Positions 1 through 11,000 of a stretch of DNA of 64,000 bases are shown here, one piece after another. A model generated the notes under the pieces. That model saw only the letters and a program-made list of their open reading frames with translations, searched no databases and was not told the origin of the DNA. The translations under genes were made by a program, and so were the position numbers. Location: positions 62,001 through 126,000 of the forward strand of contig OUQQ01000001.1 of assembly GCA_900404475.1 (NCBI GenBank), given 5' to 3'. The stretch is from Spongospora subterranea. Taxonomy: Eukaryota > Endomyxa > Phytomyxea > Plasmodiophorida > Plasmodiophoridae. Each line of letters opens with the position of its first letter. Position 1 is the stretch's first letter.

Positions 1-3000
1 ACCGCATCGTTGGAGTTGCTTTATTGTCGACTGCGTTCGATGTCGCACTGACGTTCACAACCGATAAAGTTTTTTGCATCATCATGTACATTGACATCTC
101 ATCAATCTTGGCTTTACACACTTTATTGACTGGAACTTCACCAAGATTCTGCATCTTTCGCACTTCTTTCTCAGGGAATATTTCCATTGTGAGTTGATAT
201 GACGATTTGGAGACGGGAGACCGCCATTGTTGTAGATCCCATACCAAATACGAATTTGGCATTACAATGTTGGAAGAAGCACCAGATCCAGATGGTGCTA
301 TCTGGATCACGATTCGGTCGAACAGTTTTAATCGAACCTTCAAATCCCATCCTTCAATTAAAATATCAACATGAAGTCCCGACGACTCCGGAATGATATC
401 AGCCTTGGTGCTTAATGATTCTAATCCAATGATGCATTGGGCATTGTTACGGTCGGTAAATCGCACGTTCAATTTGCGGTGAAATTCGGGTACAAACACT
501 GTAATTGTTTTACTCTTGTTGATCGATACGATGAACCCCTCGTGTCTTGATTCGCCACGACTCATCATGTACAGTGAAAAAAATAGATCAGATGAATCGC
601 GTTGCGCCATTTTAGATGTGCGATTGCGTTCGTTGATATGTTCGCAGATGTTTTGGAGAAATCCCGAATCTGAAAACTGAGGAGGTGGATTTGAGTCTGT
701 AATGGCGATTGCAGCGAGCAGAAGGCGATGGACGATAACATCAGCATATCTTCTGATCGGAGACGTGAAATGTGTATAAAACTCAACAGCCAGGCCATAG
801 TGCCCTAAATCTGCTGTAGAAACACAGTACTGTGCCTCTGTCAATGCTTTTGCAGACATAGAATTGACAATACGGGCTATCCAATTGTCAGTTGAAGATA
901 ATGATAGATTACGCAGAGATTCGGCGACAGATTTGTTCGAGGATGTGTCCAAAGACCCGCCAGCTGCGCAAACCATTTGCTCCAATTCTCGATAGCGATG
1001 AAGTTCAGGAGGTCTATGCCTTCGCATCAGTGACCCAGAGGGATATACTTCAGATAACTTTTTAGCAACAGCGCTATTGGCTGCAATCATCAACTCGGCA
1101 ACAATATCGTGAAACTCGAGTTCCTCGTGATGCGCCATCTCGACATTGGTTCCGTCATTTACTGTTTCAACACGGAAACTCGACTCAAAACTTTGAATCT
1201 CCAATGCTCCGTTACGAATTCGCTCAGCCTTTAGAAGACGGCCAAGTCGAAGTAAATGGTGCAAATTCGGGCGCATTTCAACTGCGACAGCGTGCTTGCC
1301 AATTAGTGCTTTACCGTCCGAAATTGCCTGCGCTTCGGCATATGAAAGAGCATATTTTGATCTGATGATTGTGCGACAAAACCGGGGTGTACTCAACAAT
1401 CCATCAGGACTCATGGTCCAGAAGACACTCATCTGACAAGCTTCAAATTAAATTTTTAAAAGAAAAATGGCGATTGACATCGGAATGCACGTACTGCGAA
1501 CCGGTCTACGCCTTCATGTAAGGAGCAGATGTTTTCGCTGAGAAGCTCAGGCAACATATTGATACGCTGATCAATCAAGTAAACGGTGGTGCCTCGGCGA
1601 CGTGCTTCAAGGTCAAGGCGTGAATCAAATGGTATGAATGCCGTCACATCTGCAATGTGAACTCCAATCTCAACGTTATTCCCACCTATATCGCGAGCAG
1701 AGAGAGCATCATCGATGTCCACGCATCCACTGTTGCGCGTCAATGTATTGTTTACCAATTACGTTGTGACAGTTGACTTACGGAGGGTCAATACTGCAGA
1801 TCAGGTGGGAATTGCGAAGATCACGTCGCCCCAATTCCATTTCAGGGGTAATCGACCATTCAGGATCAGGTAAATCTGTCTTCCAATGCTCGTACACGTA
1901 ATTTTCTTGCTCAATACCGTGTTCAAGGAGAATCGCTTTAGTTTCGACATGAATGTTTCCACTTTCTCCAAGAAACGAGATAATATGGCCGTCAGGATAT
2001 CTTGAATTAGCTGACCATCCATCAATCCGCCCGACAATTCTTTGGTTTAATAAATCGTCCACACGACGCGAGTAAATCCGAATCCTTGGGACTCTTTTAT
2101 CGATTGGGACGAAGAACAGCCTTGAATTGTCTTCCCCATCTGTCATTACTGATCCGACATAAGGTCGCCAATTTCGTTGAAATATTCCGACAACACGGCC
2201 GCGGTATGTTAAACTGGAGTCAAGAAAAATTCCTGCGTCGTCGTCTTCAGCCTCTTCCTCTAATAGTGGAGCATTCATATTAATATCATTGACCGCGACA
2301 GCTGACACATCAGTTGCTTTCGAAACCTCAACAGCAACAATATCACCATCAATAGCTCGATTAAAATAGCAGCTTTCCACTAATATGTCGAGTTTCTCGC
2401 ACGTTACGACAGCTGAAGACCTGTTGCGCTTCACTTTGATTCGACCCCGATAAACGTCGCCTTTGTAAATCGCCGCCTCCATACGGGATTGCGACCAATG
2501 TTCGTCGTAAATTGATGAGGTTGATGTCGATAATCCTGGAGAGCCAGTAGATTGCAAGGCTTCCGACAATGTGACACTCTTATTTTGCCAAGATTTGATG
2601 TATTCTTGGAGATCATGGGGAATAATGATAGGAATAGAAAGATGTGGTTGCAGGGTGTTCAGAACAGATACAACACTTTTACAAGAAAAATTCGCTTGAT
2701 CTTGCCCAGGAAGTCGCTGCTTCCAAACGTCGACGTCAAATACGTTTTCAACAGCGACCACCAGGTTATTTCTGTTGGATCTGAACGATTTCAGCCATAA
2801 CGATCGCACTGCTGAATATTGCGCATTATCGCCCAGCACAGCGATTTGCTCAACAATATTCCGGCAGAGAATAACCACAGGCGGATCAGGCCAGCTATCT
2901 AAATCCTGTAAAATTGGCAATAAATCTAGCAACGAACTAGGCCCTGTTACACAAATTACTATTGCAGAAACAGTCAACAAAGATAACAAGGACAAACCCA

Positions 3001-3154
3001 GAAGAAGCACATGCGAGGCCTTTAACGAAGCGATTCGGGGGGCCACGCTCTGTACAAGACCTGAACGAAGATATGCCTCGCGAGATAGTCGAATGACATT
3101 TCCTTTACGATTGCGTCGATGCCAGACATATGGTCGAGCAACAACCGCCGACAT
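1..3154 (-). CDS. DIS3L-like RNB 3'-5' exoribonuclease (exosome), 3' end cut by window
   Basis: This is an exosome-type processive 3'-5' RNase of the RNB family. The start is the ATG at 3154 (reads MSAVVARPYVW). Next come the N-terminal motif REAYLR, a PIN-like region, cold-shock-type OB folds around 1800-2600 (RNWRPYVGSV, DGWSANSRYPDGH), then the RNB core. The acidic metal-binding RNB motif VDIDDAL lies near 1720, and THFTSPIRRYADVIVHRLL near 740. An intron of about 55 bases near 2950 splits the PIN-like region. At the place where DIS3 carries the acidic DTN motif this protein reads SHVLLLGPSS, so the PIN endonuclease looks degenerate. That resembles animal DIS3L, a cytoplasmic exosome subunit, more than DIS3. 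The reading frame is still open at base 1, so the C-terminal S1 region is partly missing. The family is certain; DIS3L rather than DIS3 is likely. Confidence 0.88.
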
Positions 3155-3164
3155 CACCACCCAA

Positions 3165-3483
3165 TCATGGACTAGGGATTATGTATTGGGCGGTGCCGGT
3201 GACCTTACGGACCTGATAGACCAAAAAAGCCAACGAGCTGAGGGTCGCCCCTTGCCTGCGCAAAATATGATTCTCACCGATTGCATTTCCCACATCACGC
3301 CACAGATCCGCTGATTTTGACAAACTGGACCTTGATAGAAAACGCGTAATCTCCAATTGCAAGACCCTCAAATTCGCCTTCAATATATCGCTTTGCGTTA
3401 ATTGTTCTGGTACTGTGAAGAGATTTAGTGTAGGTTCTCTCTACAGGTCGACCGATAATTAAAGTACTGTTGATTGCCAACAA
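3165..3483 (-). other. Unresolved possible small coding region upstream of DIS3L-like gene
   Basis: Two overlapping minus-strand open frames here could be joined by a 55-base intron (G|GTCTTG...AATCAG|CG). That would give a product ending in the reading ADLWRDVGNAIGENHILRR, with a stop only 10 bases before the DIS3L-like ATG. No ATG is available in the upstream frame and the donor is not the usual GTAAGT/GTATGT type. It may be a small gene, a 5' exon of the neighbour, or untranslated sequence. I recognise no family. Confidence 0.25.
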
Positions 3484-3611
3484 ACACGTGCTTGTTTCAT
3501 GGGGTTACACCTGCCCCTCCTCCGCGATCAATCTCGGGCGGAACCCTCTCCTATAATGCACTATAGTGAACTAACAATATGGCATAGGATAGTGTGGTTT
3601 ATTATATACAC

Positions 3612-3787
3612 CCGGGTGTTGATCAGTGATCAGGGACGCCGTCCTCTTCTCGTATCGCCTCCCAATTCATCATCCGGGTGTTCAGGGACGCCGCCCTCTT
3701 CTCGTATCGCCTCCCAATTCATCATCCGGGTATTGGTCAGTGATCAGGGACGCCACCCTCTTCTCGCATTTCCTCTCAATTCATCAT
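3612..3787. repeat. Three-copy tandem repeat, 62-bp unit
   Basis: There are three head-to-tail copies: 3612-3673, 3674-3725 and 3726-3787. Each begins CCGGGT(G/A)TT and ends CAATTCATCAT. The middle copy lacks about 10 bases (the GATCAGTGA segment), and the third has several substitutions. The array ends 37 bp before the kinesin ATG, in the gap between two divergently oriented genes, so it probably overlaps the kinesin promoter or 5' UTR. Confidence 0.9.
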
Positions 3788-3824
3788 CGATTCCAGAGAA
3801 TCTTCCACGTCGTTTCTCTTAGAG

Positions 3825-6239
3825 ATGTTGCGCAAACCGAAATCTGTCCAAGAGCTTAGCGCTAAAGCTGCTGGGCTTGAAGTCGTGTCGTCCTCCAATA
3901 AACGGAAACGAGAGCAAGAAAATGTCACTTCTTCGCGGATAAACAACGTAAATCTTTATGCGACTTTACAAAATTAGTGATTTGAGTTTGGCTTTGTCAG
4001 AAAAAACCGCCGGTTCCGCTGTGCTCCTCCACTGGTAGCAAAAAAAGGCTGACGCCACAAGAGGTCAGAAGTGTTCAGGTTGCTCCATGCTGTTCTCTTA
4101 TATGCTGAAGCTGAGGGATCGCCTATCTGAAACGCGCTCGAAGCTGAAGGATAATATTCAAGAAGTCGTAGAAAGCAAAGAACAGATACTTTCACTGAAA
4201 AACGCACTTCAAGAGTCTGAGGACAAAGTCAAACAACTCACAGAGAAGAATGCTGCATCAGCTGAATCTGAAGCTTTTTTGAAGCTCACTATTGTCGAGC
4301 TTGAACAGAAGATATCAAATTACTCCTCTGACATCGAGTGCCTCAACTCTAAGGTCAGGCTTAAAACAGTGCACAGTTTTGTACTCATTGTTTCGTGTCA
4401 GATTGTGACTGCACAAAAGGAGTGGGAAGAATTATCCGGCAAAGTTTCCGCTGGCCTGTCGCAGATATGCACTCTGGAGCAAGATCTGTTCATGCGCAAT
4501 TCGCAACTTGGCGCTGCTAAAGCGTGTTCCGATGCTCATATGATAACGATCGCTGAATTGACAGCTCAAAACAATGTGCACATTTCGCGCATCGCTGTGG
4601 GTTGGGCTTGGTTGTTTTCTGACGGCACTGACCTAGCGTTGGGGACCAGGAACTTGAAGCATCAGCACACTCGGATGAACTCTCTCGCAGAAACTTGCAC
4701 AATCAAGTGCAAGAACTGAAAGGGAATATTCGAGTGTTCTGTCGAGTACGACCTGCGTCAAATGGTTCTATTCCCGAGTCGATATCTTTTCCCGCATTTG
4801 ATACGATTGAGATCATGGGACGCAACGACGTCTCTATTGACGGCTCCACATGTTCAAGGTAATTGCATCGAATGTTTAAGTTATCAGCGCACTGATACGT
4901 TTGAAGACGTCAACACGCTTTTACATTCGACCGTGTGTTTAATCCTCTTTCTACCCAGGAAGAAATCTGGCTAGAAATATCCCAGGTAAATGTATTAGGA
5001 AACTCGGAATGCTTGCGGATTGACAGTTTTCCATTACTATAGTTGTGCACTAGTGCGATCGATGGTTATAAGGTTGCTGTATTTGCGTGTGAGGATTTTG
5101 ATGCGTCGTAGATATGCGTTTAACTTCAATTGGCCAGATGGTCAGACCGGTTCCGGGAAAACCTTTACAATGGAAGGCCCTCCTCCTCCTGTAGACAAAA
5201 CTTCGATAGGAATGATTCCTAGGTTTTCTTCTCGCTTGGTTTATCACCTTGTTATTTTCTGATTTTCAGGCTAGGTCGATATCTCAAATCTTTAACTGTG
5301 TTAAAGCACTTTCGGAGCGCAGTTGGGTGTTTCAATGCAGCGTTACCTATGTTGAAATATATAACGAGCAGATTTTCGATTTACTCGGTTCGGGTATCGT
5401 CCGAGATGATGATCTCAAAATTAAACATGCCCCTGATGCATCGACGGAAGTTGTTGGTATTAAACTTTTGGGAAGTACATGACTAAACGCTTAGTTCTTG
5501 CTGCCATCAGGTGCTATTGTAGAACCTGTCCTATGTGAAGCTGACGTTTTTCCGGTATTTATTTCGACCTTTCAACGTCGGTTGCTTTGTGAATTCATCA
5601 GCTAATTCTTTAGTTGCTTACTCGTGCGTCTCAAAATCGCGCTACTGCAAGAACGAAACAGAATGAACGTTCGTCCCGATCGCATTCAGTTTTCCAGATG
5701 ACAATTCGCGGCAGCAATAGCGTAAGAATCTTCCACTCATTGAAACCTGCGATCACGTTCGTCTGCAGTGCACAGGGCAAAACACTGTTGGTGTCCTCAA
5801 TCTGATCGATCTAGCTGGGAGCGAACGATTGAAAAGATCCGAATCTACTGGTGATACGCTCAAAGAAACTCAGAATATCAACAAAAGCCTAAGTTGTCTC
5901 GGTGACGTGATATCCTCCCTATCGAACAAGTAGCATTGAATCGTTTTTTGTACCTTATCTGCTCGTTCATATTTGCTGCTCAGGTCAAAGCACGTTCCTT
6001 ATCGAAACAGTAAACTCACATACCTTCTACAAAATTGTTTTGGTGGTGATTCCAAATGTCTTATGGTACTCCTGTTTTTTTGTGCCGTTTTAGTCCTGCT
6101 AACTAAGGCGTGCTGCCAGTTTGTGAATATTGCACCTGAGGAAGACAACCTGCCAGAAAGCCTATCTAGTTTGAGGTTTGCCAGCAAAGTAAATTCGTGC
6201 CATCTTGGAACAGCAAAGCGATCCATGAAGGTGCAATAA
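3825..6239 (+). CDS. Kinesin-14, C-terminal motor (KIFC1/Kar3-like)
   Basis: This is a minus-end-directed microtubule motor. Start ATG 3825 opens a basic N-terminal tail ([22 protein letters not shown]), followed by a coiled coil (about 4110-4720). The motor comes last, after the family neck motif [13 protein letters not shown] near 4715. Motor motifs in order: P-loop [13 protein letters not shown] (about 5145, assembled across an intron), [16 protein letters not shown], switch [10 protein letters not shown] (about 5660), switch [12 protein letters not shown] (about 5805), [13 protein letters not shown] and [14 protein letters not shown]. At least eleven introns of roughly 40 to 75 bases restore the frame at conserved joints, for example 4357-4404 and 5534-5612. 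A neck before the motor defines kinesin-14, with expected roles in spindle organisation or transport. No broken motif was seen. It lies directly downstream of the 62-bp tandem repeat. Confidence 0.92.
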
Positions 6240-6697
6240 AATGTTTCTTACTTAATCTAATCTCCATTGAGCGTTTCTCCCGCCTGTTAGCATCGAGCGT
6301 AGGAATTCGCCAACGAAGAAAGGCGAATAGCCAGAGATTAGTGTCAGGTGGCCTCGTCCAGGACAGAGTGTGACAGATAGTCCATTAATGTATCAGAATT
6401 AAGCCATTAGTTCTATCAGGATCTGTTCTATCAAGGGGGGTAGCATCGCTGCCTCACCCCATCGTATTAGCACTGTATTAGCAAGGGATTCATGCTGCTG
6501 CCACAGGAGTTATAGTCGAGACTATAGTTCCAGAACAACCCAGCAGTACCGTCATATTGCCAGGTTGGTCTGTTGTTCTGGTGCCCCTGAAACGCATGGC
6601 ACCAAGTTTTCCAATAAGGTTGTTGAAAAGAGTTTACCGTATACCTGATCGGATCCACTTCTCGAGTACATTTCCTGCTCAACTGCACAGATAAATT
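6240..6697. other. Intergenic stretch with short inverted repeats
   Basis: No convincing gene was found. It contains several potential hairpins: GGTAGC/GCTGCC near 6438-6454 inside a GGGG/CCCC pair, TATAGTC/GACTATA near 6512-6527, and a 10-bp pair CCAGAACAAC / GTTGTTCTGG about 6530-6585. A structured RNA is possible but nothing identifies it. Confidence 0.4.
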
Positions 6698-7755
6698 ATG
6701 GAAGAATCGCCGTATATCTCCTCTAGGGCGGTTACTCTCCAGATCACCGATTTCTCCCCTAGCGCTGTTCGGGGGTCAAGCCCAAATACCGGTTTGAGGA
6801 GTAATATCGACATTACAATCGACACCGGACCTGGAAGACATATTTCTCTAGGACACAGACCTTTGCGTTTGGCCTATATTTCATACTTGGTCGTTGAGTT
6901 TATTGTGGCTATCGGCATTTTGACGGTCAGCGCAAGCGAGGTCTCGAAATGTCACCACGCCGATCTTCGATCATGGATTGTGGCATGGGGTGCCCGCACT
7001 TTCATCGCCGCTCCAATAACTAGTTTCAAATTAATGCATCCCGAGCAGAACAAACGGGTATTGGATTGGCTCGATGCTATCTTATCAATGTACGTTCTGG
7101 TCTTATTTTTCTGGGGTAATCTCCTGCTGTTCTCTCCTGGTATATCGTACTGCCACACGAAATCGCCTATTTCTCTCACGTTCGTCGTCGTCGCTTTGGC
7201 CCTAGTATATGCTTATTTTGCATTACCTGTTCTGATCATTCTCTTCGTCTGCTTTTGCCTGCCTATAATTGTCTTAGCATGTAATGTTCCGCAAACCGTA
7301 AACCCTCTGAAAGCTCACCACGAATCATAGTCCACATGTTCGATGTAAAAATTGATGCAAACGGAGCCTCTGAACGTCTGATTCGCCTGTTGCCTTCGCA
7401 TAAGTTTGAAGAAGAGCCTGACCCATGCGGCGTCCCTTCTAGGTATGCAATTACGTTGCAAAGTATCAGCCTGGTGCCTAACAAGTATTGCAGGTGCGCC
7501 ATCTGCATGGATGATTTCGTGCCAAACCAGAGCACCTTAACGATATTGCCATGTGGACATATATTCGATCGTGAATGTATACATAAATGGCTTCGAATAA
7601 AAAGGCAATGCGCCTTATGCAGACATGTCGGTGCTCATTATTTTTCTCGACTCCGCTCAATCGTGCCTTTAGGACATTACCCAACCTTTTTTCGTCGTCG
7701 CCTGCAATCCTTCGTCTTAAAATATCTTGTGTACTCAAAAAAAATTACTATGTAA
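6698..7755 (+). CDS. Multispan membrane RING finger protein, putative E3 ubiquitin ligase
   Basis: Exons 6698-7280, 7331-7442 and 7494-7755 join in frame to about 318 residues. The N-terminal tail is soluble. Four hydrophobic segments follow (starting at LAYISYLVVEFIVAIGIL, then around residues 105, 132 and 165). A C-terminal RING reads CAICMDDF...LPCGHIFDRECIHKWL...CALC. The layout of several membrane spans followed by a RING matches the plant At1g63170-like and related membrane E3 families, which recruit E2 enzymes at internal membranes. The sixth zinc position is Asp (H-IF-D) where RING-H2 usually has His. Asp can bind zinc, so activity is possible but not assured. Introns are about 50 bases. 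Confidence 0.82.
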
Positions 7756-8051
7756 TAAACTTATTAGAGTTAATTGTTATTTTGCTGATCCTGACCCAAC
7801 AACTTTTCTTCGGCTTCCTACACCCAATTTGACGATAAGATCGCTGTAGGGTACTGTTTCAAAATCTTAGTAGAATACATCCAGCGAAATAGTTTGCTAA
7901 CCATCTCAAGAAAAAATGGTAACCAGACCAACGAATGCGTTGAATGACTATGAACTAATCATGGTTTCTTTGTGCGTCTTTGCTTGCATAGAGACAATTG
8001 GTGAGATAGAGTGTTATTGATGCTCCAATCTAACTCAGGCTCAATGTGTAG
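7756..8051 (+). other. Gap before WDR17; probable 5' region or first exon, unresolved
   Basis: This lies between the RING gene stop and the first clear WDR17 exon. A candidate first exon starts at ATGGTTTCTTTG (about 7961) with a GTGAGA donor after GACAATTG, but its phase does not join the next exon cleanly. I could not fix the start codon and see no other gene. Confidence 0.3.
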
Positions 8052-11000
8052 AGACTTATTCCTAGTGGATGTCGCGTACAAAGCCACCGTGTTCTGGATT
8101 CATCCAAAGACCGATTCGGATACTGCACAACCATGGCGATATATATCTACGACTTGCGTAGCCTGACGTTAGAGAAACTGATTGCTGTTCCAGGGAGGTT
8201 TGTTGCTACGCAGCCAAAACTTTCATACTCCATAGCGAGTAGATCCAATGGTAACTCAGATCGGTGACAAATTTCACATGGTGCCCATCTGAGAGCAACC
8301 TCGTCGCCTCATCAAGCGGGGACGGATCCGTTATGGTGTGGAATATCAATGAGGAGTCCATGATGATGAAGTGCTCGTTGCCCTCTGGAGTTTATCCAGG
8401 TGCATGCCACTGGGGACTTGACCTCCTCCTATACACGTTAAACGTGCAATGTAACTGATCGGGGCCGCATACACACAGGTCCAATCGCATGGTGCCCGCA
8501 AGACAACCAGAAGATGGCTGTACTGTCAACTAACGTTAGTGTGTCACGGCCCAATACACTTGTCATGCGCCGCTAGTTCATCCCATTCTCTCAATGGATT
8601 GGTTTAGGGAGATATCTACTTATGGAATACCAATCCGGTCGCCACACAGAAGCTGCAGGTCGTTCATCGTGGCGATGCAACAACCATGCGCTGGTCGGAC
8701 AAAGGGGCCAGCATGCTGCTGGCCTTGGGGACCCGACACGGTATGTGCCGAATCATCACTAGTAGTAATCGTCTTTGCCCAAACCGATTCAGGACGCATC
8801 ATGATCATGAATGTGTCGGACCGTAATCGTTTAGTTTCGATGCCCACTATAGTAGATATCAAGGATAGCATATCCGTCATCGACATTCGATGGGATCCAA
8901 ATAGCTGCATTTACCTGCTGGTGCTGTATTCGAATGGGAAAATTGTCATGTTTGATACGGAGAGCTGCACATTGGCCATGGAGTTTGATAGCCAAAAGAG
9001 CGCCGTCGCACTGTCATGGAACAGGCTAGTTGCAGGCGAGTTTTTCACCATTTCATCGGCTAAACCAACATTGGACATTTGGAATGTATCCCAAAAGTGA
9101 AGAGACTCGAAATGTTTTTGAATATGCTACAAATGGCCAACTAATATGTACAGGAGCCCAATATCGCGGTGCAAGCTAGGAGATAAATCATGTGCCGCCT
9201 TAACTATGGAGATGTCAGCTGAATCAGCGTCTTTGCTAATTAGCTTTGTCGATGGAAGCATAATCCTGTTAGATGTTAAATCTAAAATGGCTCTATTTAC
9301 TAGCCAACCAGGGCATTGGGAGACAATTTTCGACTGCAAGTTTAAACGTGAGTGACGAAAGTAACACGCATGGATCGTTCTTGTAAACTTCGGTAATAGC
9401 GAGCGATGCCAACATCTTAGCAACCGCTTCGTTCGACGGAACCATAAAAATATGGGATATGAGCGAAGGCAAATTCAAAATGGAGATGAATGGTGGTCAT
9501 GGGTGTGTATATGCTCTTTCATGGGAGCCAGGATCATCGTCTAATATTGTATCCGGGTCGGTTGACGGAAATATTGATCTATGGGACACTACATCCGGCA
9601 AACGACTTCGATCTTTTGATCATCATGCCCAGGTGAAAATGCAACATTTACGTAGCAATCGCCTTTGAATGTTTGTATTAGTCATGTTATAGGTTGTGCT
9701 GGAACCCGGTTAATGCGTCCCAGATAGTTTCGACATCAAGTGACACGACGGCGTAATACAAAGAGAATAGTTTGTTGAGATTAGCTGGTGTTGAATGGAT
9801 TGGTGTCTGTAGTGTGATTTTTAACCCAAATGGAGAGATCAGCGCAACTTTGTGCCATCCTGAACCTGTTTACGGATGTGATTTCAATGTGTTCAATGAC
9901 AACCTTCTTGCAACTGGCTGCCATGACGGCATTGTAAGTGTTAACAATTTGTTGTTCTCCGACTCGCTAGATCTAATCGTATCACATCATTTCAGGTTCG
10001 TATTTATGACTTACACTTTTCAACAGAGAAACCTATCCATGAGCTAAAGGGTCATGGTCAGCGTGTGTTTAACACTGTGTGGTCCCCTCTCCTGCCCAAT
10101 ACATTAGCTAGTGGTAGCGACGATAAAACAATTCGGGTCTGGAATATAGCCGACAGGTCATCGACTGTCTTTGAGGGTCACCATGACAGAGTCAGGGCCT
10201 TGATTTGGAATCATGAGGTATCCCGTGCTCGCGCGCAAAGCCATGGAATTTACTGATCACTTTCCGTCTACGACGACGTCCAGATACCGTTTTTGCTGAT
10301 ATCTGGATCATGGGACAGCACAATGAGGGTATGGGACGTTCGCAATACTTCCTGCATTACTGTAGTACAGGACCATCAAGCCGATATTTACGGCCTGGCC
10401 TCGCACCCATTACGTCCGTTCACTCTGGCTTCATCTTCGCGAGATACTTCGATTAGGCTTTGGGAGCTGGATGAAGATATAATTACTCGATTGCACATTA
10501 TATGCAGCATTGATACGAAATTGGGGATATCAAGGTCTGTTGAGGCCTGGATAACATCGAGTAGATTCTGACTTTTCGTCAGGTTACGTGATAAGCCTGA
10601 AGCCGCTATGAACATCAACAATCCTCGCATATTATGCGGGCCGGGGTCACAGCAGTTATCTCAGCAGCAACAATCTTCGCTCACACCGTCGAGCTCCTCA
10701 TCGGCGTCCCTACTACTCAATGCGTCTCGTGTTAGCCGCTTTTTTACTTCCGCCCCAGGCATTGACAACTTATGGATATTAGCTGCATCGGTATATGTCA
10801 TAACGTTCCTGCTTAAAATTCATGGGGTAGTGAATGTCGACTTACAGGTATCAAATGATGTCATTTCTCCATTAGAGGCGCCAATATTGCATATGAGCCA
10901 GATGTCAGCAGCTGCCTTATGCCAAAGCAAAGCAATTCAGAGTACGATCTCAGGCGCTACAGGCAGGTGAGAGAGTTGCGATACTCCTGAATTGAGATAC

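Noticed and set aside
2775..3314. 179-codon plus-strand ORF
   Set aside because: It is antisense to the DIS3L-like gene, whose conserved residues and introns are clear. Treated as a shadow frame.
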